A stretch of 64,000 nt of DNA from Syntrophomonas sp. (GTDB lineage Bacteria > Bacillota > Syntrophomonadia > Syntrophomonadales > Syntrophomonadaceae). The translations under genes were made by a program, and so were the position numbers. The notes below the pieces were generated by a model, which was given only the letters and a program-made list of their open reading frames with translations, did no database searches and had not been told where the DNA came from. This document shows, piece after piece, positions 25,415-34,822 of this stretch; the stretch's first letter is position 1; the number at the start of each line of letters is the position of its first letter. The stretch spans positions 156,207 through 220,206 of the forward strand of contig JAENZE010000006.1 of NCBI GenBank assembly GCA_016841425.1, read 5' to 3'.

Positions 25415-25996
25415 CTAAATGCTTGGCTTGTGCTCAGCTTTTATTTTGGCCTTTAGCTCATCAACGGTGATGCCCATCTCTTTGGCTTTCTGTTCCATTT
25501 TCTTCTGTCGTTCCGCTTTCATCTTGGCCTTCAGTTCATCAACGCTAATGCCCATCTCTTTGGCTTTCTGTTCCAGCTTTTCCTGCCGTTCAGCTTTCAT
25601 TTTGGCCTTTAGTTCATCAACGGTGATGCCCATCTCTTTGGCTTTCTGTTCCATTTTCTTCTGTCGTTCCGCTTTCATCTTGGCCTTCAGTTCATCAACG
25701 CTAATGCCCATCTCTTTGGCTTTCTGTTCCAGCTTTTCCTGCCGTTCAGCTTTCATTTTGGCCTTTAGTTCATCAACGGTGATGCCCATCTCTTTGGCTT
25801 TCTGCTCCAGCTTTTCCTGCCGCTCAGCTTTGCATTTAGCCTTTAGTTCGTCAACACTGATACCCAACTCTTCAGCTTTCTGTTCCAGCCTGGCTTCTGG
25901 TTGAATTACATCATCGGTCTGAGCAAAGAAAAATCCACCATACATGCTTGCGGTTAAAACAAAAGACAGTAGAAGACTCAGTGCCGCTTTCTGCAA
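25415..25996 (-). CDS. Exported helical-repeat protein (DUF2680-like)
   Basis: 193 residues from a TTG at 25996, with AAGGAGGTG upstream; the longer frame begins inside the ribosome site. A signal peptide (about residues 3-24, ending near FFAQTDD) is followed by six tandem units of 26 residues, each with QKAKEMGI(S/T)VDELKAK and a Lys/Arg/Glu-rich end. The repeats should form charged amphipathic helices, as in DUF2680/YckD-like proteins. Location outside the membrane is likely; function is unknown. Confidence 0.78.
   Translation of the reverse strand: MQKAALSLLLSFVLTASMYGGFFFAQTDDVIQPEARLEQKAEELGISVDELKAKCKAERQEKLEQKAKEMGITVDELKAKMKAERQEKLEQKAKEMGISVDELKAKMKAERQKKMEQKAKEMGITVDELKAKMKAERQEKLEQKAKEMGISVDELKAKMKAERQKKMEQKAKEMGITVDELKAKIKAEHKPSI
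25475..25786 (-). repeat. Exact 156-bp tandem duplication made of 78-bp units
   Basis: Units of 78 bases alternate between two types, A (25475-25552, 25631-25708) and B (25553-25630, 25709-25786). The two A+B blocks are identical base for base by eye, while A and B differ at several sites. This shows a recent doubling of a two-unit block; further diverged units flank it on both sides. Confidence 0.92.
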
Positions 25997-26197
25997 ATTT
26001 TCACCTCCTTTCACTTAGTTATATTGTTCACCAAAACATTATACTGAATCACAATTCACTGAGAAAAGAGTGGAAAAGCAAGAAAGAAATTATGAATAAA
26101 GAAAAAACCGTACATTGCAGAAGCATGCTTTTACTTTTTTTCTTAACTATGTTGCCATTCATTAATAAATTTCGTTTAATAACCTTAAAAATAATAG

Positions 26198-26235
26198 AAA
26201 CCACCTATCGCCGGTCAACAACTATCAGGTGGTTT
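26198..26235 (-). terminator. Hairpin downstream of tRNA-Pro
   Basis: A 9-bp inverted repeat AAACCACCT (26198-26206) with AGGTGGTTT (26227-26235). On the minus strand it follows the tRNA by 25 bases and is followed by CTATTATTTTT, so it is a plausible terminator. Confidence 0.6.
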
Positions 26236-26260
26236 ATCAATGCTTATTAAATTAAATGGT

Positions 26261-26334
26261 CGGAGTGACTGGATTTGAACCAGCGGCCTCTTCGTCCCCA
26301 ACGAAGCGCTCATACCAAACTGAGCTACACCCCG
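26261..26334 (-). tRNA. tRNA-Pro (anticodon GGG)
   Basis: The 74 bases fold as a cloverleaf: acceptor CGGGGTG pairs with CACTCCG (one G-U), a D arm of GCTCAGTTTGGTATGAGC type, an anticodon stem CTTCG/CGAAG with loop TTGGGGA, and a T arm with GGTTCAAATCC. The loop gives anticodon GGG, reading CCC/CCU. No CCA is encoded after the discriminator end. It is isolated, between the repeat-protein gene and lysC. Confidence 0.95.
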
Positions 26335-26395
26335 ACGCAAGGATTATTGTATAACAGATGGATTTATTCGTCAAGGTTTGCCAGGGTATTATCTG

Positions 26396-27616
26396 TTAAT
26401 CAACTTTATCCAGTTCAAATTTCCGGTGCAGTGCTCTGACTGCGGTCTCTATACAATCCTTGTCTATCAAGCAGGATACCTTAATCTCAGAGGTGCTTAT
26501 CATATGAATGTTTATGTTTTCGTCAGCCAGGGCTTCAAACATGTCTGCTGCTACACCGGGATTAGTCTGCATCCCTGCCCCTACTATGGATACCTTGGCC
26601 ACATCGTCTCCAAAAGTCATACCTGAGGCTCCAATCTCTTTTACTAGTATCCCTATTACCTCGACCGCTTTTTTCAAATCATCACGACCTATGGTAAAGG
26701 CAATATCATTCCTTCCATCGCGCATGGCTGCCTGTATTACCATATCCACATTTATTCCGGCACCAGCCAGAGATTTAAAAAGGGTCTTGGCAATTCCGGG
26801 CTGATCTGGTACATCAAATATGGCAAAGCGGGCGCAGTTATTATCATGAGCAACGCCGCTTACAATTACTTCTTTTTCCATGTTAGCCTCCTTGGTTATT
26901 ATGGTTCCAGGATTATTATTAAAGCTGCATCTCACCTCCACATCAATCTGATAGGCAAGAGCCACTTCAACCGCCCGCGGCTGCATTACTACTGCTCCCA
27001 ACACCGCAAGTTCCAACATCTCTTCATAAGATATCATGGGAAGTTTGCGGGCTTCAGGTACTATCCGAGGATCGGCAGTGTAAACCCCATCAACATCGGT
27101 AAAGATCATGCAGCGATCTGCCTGCAGACTAGCTGCCAATGCTACTGCGGTAGTATCCGAACCTCCCCGCCCCAGGGTAGTTATGTCCCCTTCGGGAGAT
27201 ATACCTTGAAAGCCTGCAATAACCACAATATTTCCTGCTTCAATCTCTTTTTTTATCCGACAGTTCTCAATGCCATTTATCTTGGCTTTATTGTGGGATG
27301 AGTCGCTTTTTATGCCAGCCTGCCAGCCGGTAAGAGATATTGCAGGGCATCCCATATTGTTTAGGGTTAAAGCCAGCAAGGCAGCTGACTGCTGCTCGCC
27401 GGTAGCCAGGAGCATATCCATTTCCCGACTATTTAAATCATCTCCGGTGGCTCCCGCCAGTTGTATAAGATCATCAGTAGTATCTCCCATGGCTGATACT
27501 ACCACTACTACATCATGTCCCTTCATTTTCATTTCCCGGACCCTACACGCAATGGTTTTGATTCTTTCTATTGAAGCTACTGAACTTCCTCCAAATTTTG
27601 CAACTACTAATGACAA
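26396..27616 (-). CDS. lysC: Aspartate kinase
   Basis: A 406-residue aspartokinase that makes aspartyl phosphate, the first step towards lysine, threonine and methionine. The N-terminal KFGGSSV motif (residue 6) and the GRGGSDTTAVALA motif (about 150) mark the kinase domain; two ACT domains (from about 265 and 345) provide amino-acid feedback. Its length fits the Bacillus LysC/monofunctional class. It follows thrB in the same direction at 59 bases. Which amino acid inhibits it cannot be told. Confidence 0.96.
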   Translation of the reverse strand: MSLVVAKFGGSSVASIERIKTIACRVREMKMKGHDVVVVVSAMGDTTDDLIQLAGATGDDLNSREMDMLLATGEQQSAALLALTLNNMGCPAISLTGWQAGIKSDSSHNKAKINGIENCRIKKEIEAGNIVVIAGFQGISPEGDITTLGRGGSDTTAVALAASLQADRCMIFTDVDGVYTADPRIVPEARKLPMISYEEMLELAVLGAVVMQPRAVEVALAYQIDVEVRCSFNNNPGTIITKEANMEKEVIVSGVAHDNNCARFAIFDVPDQPGIAKTLFKSLAGAGINVDMVIQAAMRDGRNDIAFTIGRDDLKKAVEVIGILVKEIGASGMTFGDDVAKVSIVGAGMQTNPGVAADMFEALADENINIHMISTSEIKVSCLIDKDCIETAVRALHRKFELDKVD

Positions 27617-27675
27617 AACATCTCACTCCCCGGATTAATTCCGATTATTTGAGTTGGATTCTGCTAGAATCCCGG

Positions 27676-28575
27676 CTAATAGTATTGAACTCCCTGTAAA
27701 TCTGGTTTCAAACATAGGATCTGCACGCTGACTCCTACTTCATTAAAGGCCTTTTCCATAACCTGACCTATATCTCGTTCCTTACCGATGGCCGTAAATG
27801 CCAGTATCGAAGGACCTGCTCCACTTAATGCTACTCCAAGAGCTCCTGCTTCCAGAGCAGAGTGCAGGATTTGATCAAAACCTGGTATAAAAACTTTCCT
27901 CAAGGGTTGATAAATAATATCATCCATGGCTCTGGCCAGATTAGAGAAATCACCATTTTGTAAGCTGGCCAGTAGAAAACAGGCTCGTTGCAGATTAGTT
28001 ACTGCCGCCTGCAGGGATATGTTTTGCGGCAGAACTGCACGTGACTGCTCGGTTGGCAGTATAAAATCCGGAACTGCTACCACCACCCCCAACTGGCTTC
28101 CAGGCTTGACCTGCTGGTAGTACACTTCCCCTTCACAAATCATGGCTACCGCCAGTCCTCCAGTAATGGAAGGAACTATATTATCAGCATGTCCTTCCAT
28201 TTTAACTGCCCATCGCAATAATTCAGCAGGTAGAAATCGGTCTCCGATTAGACGGTTAGCAGTGAACATACCCGCCACAATTGCAGCCGCACTGCTTCCC
28301 AGCCCCTTACCTATGGGAATATCATTATCAATTTCGATATACAAGCCGGAAGGTGAATACCTGGCCTGTTTGAATACGAAATTCATAGCCTTATAAAGGA
28401 GGTTTTCCTGGGGGCTTTCCATAATGGACCTATCCCTTACTCCACTGAATACGATTTCGATTCCACTCTGACTAAATTCAGCTTCTACCTGCAGGTACAA
28501 TTCCAGAGCCATACCCAGAGAATCAAATCCAGGTCCCAGGTTAGCAGTAGTAGCTGGTGCTCTCACTCTTATCAT
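27676..28575 (-). CDS. thrB: Homoserine kinase
   Basis: A 299-residue GHMP kinase. The ATP-binding loop PIGKGLGSSAAA lies at about residues 89-100, and ALSGAGPSILAF near the C-terminus is the third GHMP motif. It phosphorylates homoserine for threonine synthase. It lies 34 bases after hom in the same direction. No thrC or methionine acyltransferase is in the window, so in this locus homoserine is committed to threonine. Confidence 0.96.
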   Translation of the reverse strand: MIRVRAPATTANLGPGFDSLGMALELYLQVEAEFSQSGIEIVFSGVRDRSIMESPQENLLYKAMNFVFKQARYSPSGLYIEIDNDIPIGKGLGSSAAAIVAGMFTANRLIGDRFLPAELLRWAVKMEGHADNIVPSITGGLAVAMICEGEVYYQQVKPGSQLGVVVAVPDFILPTEQSRAVLPQNISLQAAVTNLQRACFLLASLQNGDFSNLARAMDDIIYQPLRKVFIPGFDQILHSALEAGALGVALSGAGPSILAFTAIGKERDIGQVMEKAFNEVGVSVQILCLKPDLQGVQYY

Positions 28576-28609
28576 TGTTCCTCCTGAATGAAGATAATAC
28601 CGTTTGGCA

Positions 28610-29902
28610 CTATTCTCGGTCTGTACCCTCCAGCCGAATTACATTATCTATATTTCCCACTATATGCATTCCTCGCAAAACAGCCAATGAATCGTTTAGA
28701 TCCTGCTCTTCCACTTCATGGGTAATAAGTATCAATTCGGCCATCTCTCCTCCGTGGGTGGTCTGGAAAACCGTAGCCAGGCTGACATTATTGCTGCCAA
28801 AAACCCCGGCAATTCCAGCCAATACCCCTGGTCTATCTTTCACCGTCATCCGAATATAGAACTGAGCTCTCAACTGGCTGACATCAAGTATTTTTTTGTC
28901 TTCATAACAGGTGCAGCCTACCCGTCCACTTATATGGTGGACGATGTTTCTTCCGATATCTATAATGTCTCCCACCACAGAACTAGCAGTGGGTAATTTG
29001 CCCGCTCCCCGTCCGTAGTGCATTATCTCTCCAACTGCATCCCCGGTAACAAACACGGCATTATAAACATCATTAACTGCTGCCAGCGGGTGCTTTTTGG
29101 GTAAAAATGCGGGATGAACACGGGCCTGGATAGAACCATCATCCCCCTGTTTGGCTACCGCCAGCAGTTTTATTACATATCCCAGATTGTGAGCAAATTT
29201 AATATCACTGGGAGTAATTTTACTTATTCCTTCGATATATACATCATCGAATGTAACCCGGCTGTTAAAGGCTATAGACGATAAAATAGCGATCTTCCTG
29301 CCGGCATCTAACCCTTCCACATCGGAAGTTGGGTCAGCTTCGGCATATCCCAGTTCCTGTGCTTCAGCCAATACATCCTCAAAGAGACGTCCTTCTTCAC
29401 TCATTTTGGTAAGGATATAATTGGTAGTGCCATTTAATATCCCTATAACCTCTTTAATTTGATTACCCGCCAGAGATTGTTTTAAGGGATAGATGATAGG
29501 AATCCCGCCCGCCACGCTGGCTTCAAAATAGAAGTCAACCTGGTTCTCTCTGGCAATATCAAATAGTTCTTTACCTTTAATGGCAATTAGATCCTTATTG
29601 GCGGTCACTATATGTTTACCATGCTGCATAGCCCTGATAATCATGGTTAATGCTGGTTCAATTCCCCCTATTAACTCGACTACAATATCAATTTCATCGT
29701 CCTGTAATATGTCCTCGATATCCCCGGTTATTTTGTCTTCATCTATCCCCAGAGCCCGGCATTTATCGAGATCCTTATCCAACACTTTTTTCAATTCAAT
29801 CTTGTCGCCTGTTCTGCGGGATATAATTTCAGCATTATTTTTAAGCAGTTCAACTACACCTGAACCTACTGTTCCACACCCCAGTAATCCAACTTTAATC
29901 AT
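28610..29902 (-). CDS. hom: Homoserine dehydrogenase
   Basis: 430 residues from the ATG at 29902, with AGGAGG upstream; the frame opens further back without a ribosome site. The NAD(P) motif GLLGCGTVGSG is at the N-terminus, the catalytic domain has NGTTNYILTKM (about 173) and EGLDAGRKIAILS, and a C-terminal ACT domain (about 350-430) provides feedback control. It reduces aspartate semialdehyde to homoserine. It follows the ACT-domain gene by 16 bases and precedes thrB. Confidence 0.97.
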   Translation of the reverse strand: MIKVGLLGCGTVGSGVVELLKNNAEIISRRTGDKIELKKVLDKDLDKCRALGIDEDKITGDIEDILQDDEIDIVVELIGGIEPALTMIIRAMQHGKHIVTANKDLIAIKGKELFDIARENQVDFYFEASVAGGIPIIYPLKQSLAGNQIKEVIGILNGTTNYILTKMSEEGRLFEDVLAEAQELGYAEADPTSDVEGLDAGRKIAILSSIAFNSRVTFDDVYIEGISKITPSDIKFAHNLGYVIKLLAVAKQGDDGSIQARVHPAFLPKKHPLAAVNDVYNAVFVTGDAVGEIMHYGRGAGKLPTASSVVGDIIDIGRNIVHHISGRVGCTCYEDKKILDVSQLRAQFYIRMTVKDRPGVLAGIAGVFGSNNVSLATVFQTTHGGEMAELILITHEVEEQDLNDSLAVLRGMHIVGNIDNVIRLEGTDRE

Positions 29903-29918
29903 AGTTTTTCCTCCTGCA

Positions 29919-30365
29919 TCAACTTTTTCCAACTACTTCTACCTCGATCACGCCGTCCAGATCAGCCAGATTTCTTAGCAGATCATCTACTGACACTGTC
30001 ATCTCTTCAACACTTATAGAGATGGTCAGATATGCTGCTCCATGCATAGGCAGGTTCTGGTTGATGGTCAATATATTACCATTCATGCCAGCAATATTGT
30101 TTAATACACCTGATAATACACCGGGCACATGCCTTAAAAGAAGGGAAATGTTAACGATTTCCATACTTTCAGCATTAAAAATGGCAAAAACACCGTCTTT
30201 ATATTTATAAAAGGTGCTTCTTGCGATACCCACACCATCAACAGCTTCCTGGATGTTTAACGCTTCTCCTCTTACCAGCATCTCTTTGGCTTCTGCTGTC
30301 TTGCGGATAGAATCCGGCAATATATCTGCTCTTACCATATAGAATTTTTTGTCATGTCCGGGCAT
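29919..30365 (-). CDS. ACT domain protein (PheB/UPF0735 family)
   Basis: 148 residues. An N-terminal helix-turn-helix-like segment (GEALNIQEAVDGVGIARSTF) precedes an ACT domain (about 70-145; RHVPGVLSGVLNNIA). This is the UPF0735/PheB family, found next to homoserine dehydrogenase in many Firmicutes. It probably senses an amino acid and regulates the threonine branch, but the target is unknown. An AGGTATTTTT site precedes the ATG at 30365. Confidence 0.88.
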   Translation of the reverse strand: MPGHDKKFYMVRADILPDSIRKTAEAKEMLVRGEALNIQEAVDGVGIARSTFYKYKDGVFAIFNAESMEIVNISLLLRHVPGVLSGVLNNIAGMNGNILTINQNLPMHGAAYLTISISVEEMTVSVDDLLRNLADLDGVIEVEVVGKS

Positions 30366-30885
30366 AAAAATACCTCCGTCCGCTCCAGGCGGATAATATT
30401 CTTTCGCACTCGGACATTATACCATCATTCTGTCAGCCTGACAATGCGTTTCTGCCTGAAAAAGCAAAATTCCGTGTAATTTTTATTATTTTGGGCATAA
30501 TAGTATTTTTTGTCCCCTATTGCCAAAAGCCATGTCCTTCTGCCCGGGTGTTGTATTATGCAGAATTGTTTGAGTCTGATGATAAGCCCACAGGACCTCC
30601 CCGCTGAAGCGGGACTACTGATGTACCTGCATTTCATTGCGGTACAATTATGGGCGCAATTTGGTTTCGCCGTATGGCTCAATAACTTAAGGAAGCCCAC
30701 AGGACAGCAACTCGTTTGCTCGAAGAATATGGAAGCGAAGATCAAATGCATGAAAGAAGCCCGCGGTTGAGGCGTACTCGACGCTTATTGAGCGGACTTT
30801 TTGAAATAACGGACATATTCACTTTCAAATCAATCTAAGGCCGGAGTACATTGGCCGGCCAGTCAATAACTCTCCATAACCAGAG
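30366..30885. other. Intergenic stretch between yebC and the hom operon
   Basis: About 520 bases without a supported gene. Open frames on both strands (30425-30751, 30510-30770) have no ribosome site or recognisable family. It contains a CCCGCTGAAGCGGG hairpin near 30598 and two copies, 109 bases apart, of AAGCCCACAGGAC (30584 and 30693); a third copy of this 13-mer lies inverted at 62660. The hom-operon promoter is probably near 30400. Confidence 0.55.
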
Positions 30886-31644
30886 TTAGCTCAGTTTTTC
30901 CAGTATTTCATCCGGTATGTTCATATTAGTATAGACTCGCTGCACATCATCATGGTCTTCCAATAAATCAATAAGCTTGATGACTTTGGCAGCAGTATCC
31001 TGGTCATTGATATCTACAGTATTTTCCGGCATCATGATCAAGTCAGCCTCTTCTGCCATAATACCTTCTTTCTCCAGGGCCTCCTTGACCTCCATGAAAT
31101 TATCAGGGGCGGTTATAACTTCAAAACTGTCCCCTTCTTCTTTAAAGTCATCCGCTCCAGATTCTAAAGCCACCATCATCAACTCATCTTCGTCCATCTT
31201 CACATCATCTTTATTGATGCTTATATAGCCTACCCGCTTGAACATCCAGCTAACACAGCCAGCTTCACCCATATTCCCATTATGTTTTGAAAATAGATGT
31301 CTGATATCCGGGGCAGTCCGATTTCTGTTATCAGTAGTGATCTCCAGCATAACCGCAACCCCTGCTGGAGCATATCCTTCATAAATAATTTCTTCCAGAA
31401 CTTCGCTATCCAGTTCCCCGGTTCCTTTCTTAATGGCCCGGGTAATATTTTCATTGGGCATATTGATAGCTTTGGCTTTCTGCATGGCCAGTTTGAGTTT
31501 GGAATTCGCTTCTGGATCTCCACCACCGCCGGTCTTAACCGCTATGGTAATCTCCTTGGCCAATTTAGTAAATTCCTTGCCCTTCTTCTCATCCGAGCGA
31601 GCCTTCTTGTGTTTTATAGTCGACCATTTAGAATGTCCTGACAT
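30886..31644 (-). CDS. yebC: YebC/PmpR family protein
   Basis: A 252-residue YebC with the invariant N-terminus MSGHSKWSTIKHKK and the MPNENITRAIKKG motif near 78. The family is described both as a transcriptional regulator and as a ribosome-associated factor that relieves stalling at proline-rich stretches. The full length matches. It is 35 bases after the methyltransferase-like gene in the same direction, so it may share its transcript. Confidence 0.95.
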   Translation of the reverse strand: MSGHSKWSTIKHKKARSDEKKGKEFTKLAKEITIAVKTGGGGDPEANSKLKLAMQKAKAINMPNENITRAIKKGTGELDSEVLEEIIYEGYAPAGVAVMLEITTDNRNRTAPDIRHLFSKHNGNMGEAGCVSWMFKRVGYISINKDDVKMDEDELMMVALESGADDFKEEGDSFEVITAPDNFMEVKEALEKEGIMAEEADLIMMPENTVDINDQDTAAKVIKLIDLLEDHDDVQRVYTNMNIPDEILEKLS

Positions 31645-31679
31645 ATATAACCAAGCCTCCCTATCAATAATTTAATTAT

Positions 31680-32369
31680 TTATGGCAGCAATTTCCCAGT
31701 TTTATCCATATATTTTCTGTATTCTTCTCCAAAATGCCGGAGCAGAAACTCTTCTTCTACTCTTATCCTGTAAATCAGGGCCGGCAGGGTGATAAGAAGT
31801 ATAATTAATAATCCTCCCCATGAACTGAATATTAAGGGTACAGCAATAAAACTGAGCAGGTTGCCCAGGTATATGGGATGGCGGATTCTGGCATAGATTC
31901 CGGTGGTAACCAGACAATGTCCTTCATAGAGCGCCACCCGGTGGTTAAAGTATTTTCCTATTTTCTTAAAAGCCATCCATCTTATGGGACATGATATTAG
32001 AAATAATATATACCCAACTATTATGGTCCACGGTTCCAGAACCAGCATCCTTGTATAATGAGGACCAGCAAAGTCTATGGCCGAATAAAAAAGAGCTATA
32101 AAAAATGATAACTGAAGATAAAGAAATGTTTTGCGATCATCATCATCGATCACATATACGTCTGGAGCCTGATAGACAATTGTCTCCGACAGCAGCGTCC
32201 AGGTAAGAAAAACCGCAAAAAAGAGCATTATAACTTCAAAATCAAAACGGGGCATCATCTGGTAGGCAAAATAGCCAACATAAATAAATACCAGGAGGAA
32301 AATAAAAACCCTTATCAATACTCTGCGCTGTCTGGGGTCCAATTTCATCGCCTCCGTTGATTTATTCAT
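31680..32369 (-). CDS. Isoprenylcysteine carboxyl methyltransferase-like membrane protein
   Basis: 229 residues from an ATG that overlaps the nadE stop (ATGAATAA), so translation is probably coupled; a start at 32348 is also possible. Five or more membrane helices are visible. The C-terminal RIRHPIYLGNLLSF and EEEFLLRHFGEEYRKY match the ICMT/PEMT-type methyltransferase motif that binds S-adenosylmethionine. Bacterial members have largely unknown substrates. It is the last or next-to-last gene of a long minus-strand operon. Confidence 0.85.
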   Translation of the reverse strand: MNKSTEAMKLDPRQRRVLIRVFIFLLVFIYVGYFAYQMMPRFDFEVIMLFFAVFLTWTLLSETIVYQAPDVYVIDDDDRKTFLYLQLSFFIALFYSAIDFAGPHYTRMLVLEPWTIIVGYILFLISCPIRWMAFKKIGKYFNHRVALYEGHCLVTTGIYARIRHPIYLGNLLSFIAVPLIFSSWGGLLIILLITLPALIYRIRVEEEFLLRHFGEEYRKYMDKTGKLLP

Positions 32370-33114
32370 AAGTCCTATTTCTTGGTATACGTGCAATCTC
32401 CGGCATTTTCCTTTTATGTTCACTTGATCTTATCCTGGTCTCGATGCGCTCCAGGTTTTCGATTCCCTGTCGTTCGCCGCCCAGGTAACGATCCAATTCT
32501 TCATAAGTGAACCCCATCTCCCCTTCATCAGTCTGTCCTTCCCATAAGCCTCCCGAAGGGGGTTTGTTTATTATAACCTGTGGTATTTTTAAATACCGGG
32601 CTAATTCATACACTTCTTTCTTGGTTAAATCCCCCAACAGCTGTAAGTCTACCGCATTATCACCATATTTAGTGCAGTATCCGGTACATATCTCACTCTT
32701 GTTGCTGGTACCAACAACCATATAGTTTCTAGCCTGAGCTGAATAATAAAGAGTTATCATTCTGAGACGAGGTTTTAAATTACCCCGGATTAGTTTGCCC
32801 TGATCTCCTTCCAGACGTATATAGGATTCAAAATGGGTTACCAACAAATTATAGGCGTTGTCAAGGTCTACTATACGGTAAGGTATGTTGAATTCCTCGG
32901 CCAGCAGCTGTCCGTGCAATAAGTCAGAAACCTGGCTCTCACACGGCAGAATCAGTCCCATACAGTTGTCCGGAAAAGCCTTGCTGCAGATGACGGCTGC
33001 CACAGCTGAATCTACACCACCGCTTAAACCAAGAACAACCCCGGAAAACCCAGCTTCTGTCACCTTCTGCCGGAGCCAGTCCACCAGATAATTGACTTTA
33101 GCCTCAGCGTTCAT
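32362..33114 (-). CDS. nadE: NH3-dependent NAD synthetase
   Basis: 250 residues from the ATG at 33114 (AAGGAGG at 8 bases). The PP-loop LSGGVDSAVAA (about 29-39) and GTSNKSE (about 139) mark the adenylation site. There is no N-terminal glutaminase domain, so ammonia is the nitrogen source. It amidates nicotinate adenine dinucleotide to NAD. It lies 13 bases after cysK in the sulfur operon, and its stop overlaps the next start. Confidence 0.95.
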   Translation of the reverse strand: MNAEAKVNYLVDWLRQKVTEAGFSGVVLGLSGGVDSAVAAVICSKAFPDNCMGLILPCESQVSDLLHGQLLAEEFNIPYRIVDLDNAYNLLVTHFESYIRLEGDQGKLIRGNLKPRLRMITLYYSAQARNYMVVGTSNKSEICTGYCTKYGDNAVDLQLLGDLTKKEVYELARYLKIPQVIINKPPSGGLWEGQTDEGEMGFTYEELDRYLGGERQGIENLERIETRIRSSEHKRKMPEIARIPRNRTYE

Positions 33115-33127
33115 CTCATAGTCCTCC

Positions 33128-34045
33128 TTAATCAAACAATTCAGTTGACATGTATTTTTCTGCCCCATCCGCTGCTATAGCCATTATCTTTGCACCTTTA
33201 CCTAGCCCCTTTGCAACCTGGAATGCAGCATATATGGCTGCCCCGGAAGATATCCCCAAAAGCAGTGCATCTTTAGCTGCAACTTCTCTACAGGTTTTTA
33301 TAGCAATATCACTTTCGACCGGAAAAATATTGTCAATCAATTCTAAATTCAACACCGGAGGAATAAATCCTGCCCCAATTCCTTGTATTTTATGGGTACC
33401 AGCTGGTCTACCGCTTAATACTGCGGATTCTGCGGGTTCAACCGCAACTATTTTTATACCTGGTATTTTCTGCTTTAGCACCTGGGCGATACCACTTATG
33501 GTGCCTCCACTTCCCACACCACATACTAGTGCATCCAGCTGCCCCTGCATTTGCTTATAAATTTCCTGGGCTGTTGATCTGGCATGGCTTTCTGCATTGT
33601 CCTGATTTTCAAACTGCTTTACCGCAAAATATCTGCGATCCTCAGCAGCCATCTGTTCAGCATGCTTGACTGCCCCAGGCATACCTTCGGCTGCTGGGGT
33701 AAGAACCAGTTCTGCTCCGTAAGCCCGGAGGATTTTCTTGCGTTCTTCACTCATATTCTCCGGCATGACAATCACCAGAGGATAAGATTTTATCGCAGCT
33801 GCAATAGCCAGACCAATCCCGGTATTACCACTGGTGGCCTCTAAAACTATGGAGTCCCGATGCAGCAGCCCATCCTGCTCAGCTTTTTCAATCATGTATA
33901 AGCCAGGACGATCTTTAATACTCCCTCCCGGATTAAAACCCTCCAACTTAACATAGACATCTGCTCCTCCGGTATCATGCTCCGGGCTTAACTTTATTAC
34001 TGGTGTTTCTCCAATCAGCTCCAATATATTATTAACTACTTTCAC
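33128..34045 (-). CDS. cysK: Cysteine synthase
   Basis: 305 residues from the GTG at 34045, after GGAGG. The PLP-lysine motif is present near residue 41 in SIKDRPG and the loop EATSGNTGIGLA near 69; GVGSGGTISG binds the phosphate. It forms cysteine from O-acetylserine and sulfide. It starts one base after the COG2122 stop, so the operon is tightly packed. Cystathionine-synthase-like or homocysteine-handling variants share this fold; context (sulfide assimilation) supports cysteine synthase. Confidence 0.93.
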   Translation of the reverse strand: MKVVNNILELIGETPVIKLSPEHDTGGADVYVKLEGFNPGGSIKDRPGLYMIEKAEQDGLLHRDSIVLEATSGNTGIGLAIAAAIKSYPLVIVMPENMSEERKKILRAYGAELVLTPAAEGMPGAVKHAEQMAAEDRRYFAVKQFENQDNAESHARSTAQEIYKQMQGQLDALVCGVGSGGTISGIAQVLKQKIPGIKIVAVEPAESAVLSGRPAGTHKIQGIGAGFIPPVLNLELIDNIFPVESDIAIKTCREVAAKDALLLGISSGAAIYAAFQVAKGLGKGAKIMAIAADGAEKYMSTELFD

Positions 34046-34046
34046 C

Positions 34047-34814
34047 TTATCTCCTCCTGTCAATGGGAACTATTTCCATACAGCCCCAGGCTGCCATCTT
34101 ATCATCTTTTATGGCTAGTATACCAGTAATTCCTGCAATGTCTCTAATAAAATCAACCGCTTTCATCAAGTCCTCTGCTGCTTTAACCCGGTTAGCAGCC
34201 GCTGTAGCGGCTGCATCTGCCAGCGCGGCAGTGCTGCCCTTAATAACAACCGCATCTGCTTTTCCAAAACTCAAACTGGGTCCAACCGTCCCCGACGAAG
34301 TACAGATACCCATCGGAGTCTCACTGGCCTCAACCCGGACACCTATTTTATAGGTAAATTTCGATTGGCCAGCGAAAACTGCTATAATTCTATCTGATTG
34401 CGACGCCAGGAATATATCTCCGCCATTCTCCACCACTACTTCGCGACAGTTTTCCAGCAGCTTCTCCCCTATCATTTCTGATATGGCACCGGCTACTGCT
34501 GCCATCGGTCCTACCCCTGCTGCCCAGGCTGCTCTACCCATGCGGCGTACTATTTCTGGAGCACCAGTTAACAGAGGGACTGGTACCATCGAAGTTTGAA
34601 ATTCCGGCTGCAGCTGAATATAATTTTCCAGGCAGTTCCTTAGCCGACTCAGTTCTTGATATGATAATGACACAAGGCTATCGGTATAGCTCTCTTTGTC
34701 TATACCGATAGCCAGATCACTTTCTCGAATATTAATTTTATAGTATTTGAGGTTTGCCCCCTCGTGCATAGCCCGGTAGTGCCGGTTAACATGATCCCGC
34801 TCTCTATTATTCAT
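34047..34814 (-). CDS. UPF0280/COG2122 protein, sulfide-assimilation factor
   Basis: A 255-residue COG2122 (ApbE-related) protein. Conserved segments are VGPMAAVAGAISE (about 134), VVENGGDIFL (about 156), GICTSSGTVG and ADAAATAAAN (about 205). In Methanosarcina a COG2122 protein (MA1715) is reported to help sulfide assimilation together with the HcyS and NIL-ferredoxin proteins. Here it lies nine bases after the NIL-ferredoxin gene in that same cluster, which supports the role. No biochemical mechanism can be read from it. Confidence 0.87.
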   Translation of the reverse strand: MNNRERDHVNRHYRAMHEGANLKYYKINIRESDLAIGIDKESYTDSLVSLSYQELSRLRNCLENYIQLQPEFQTSMVPVPLLTGAPEIVRRMGRAAWAAGVGPMAAVAGAISEMIGEKLLENCREVVVENGGDIFLASQSDRIIAVFAGQSKFTYKIGVRVEASETPMGICTSSGTVGPSLSFGKADAVVIKGSTAALADAAATAAANRVKAAEDLMKAVDFIRDIAGITGILAIKDDKMAAWGCMEIVPIDRRR

Positions 34815-34822
34815 TTATTATT

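Noticed and set aside
25475..25786. Possible CRISPR array because of regular repeats
   Set aside because: Units are contiguous 78-base coding repeats with no spacers, all in frame within one protein gene.
25419..25904. 161-codon plus-strand frame across the 78-base repeats
   Set aside because: Shadow frame created by the repeats; the minus frame has a signal peptide and AAGGAGGTG.
30425..30770. Two overlapping open frames between yebC and the hom operon
   Set aside because: Neither has a ribosome site or protein-like features; the region looks non-coding with small repeats.
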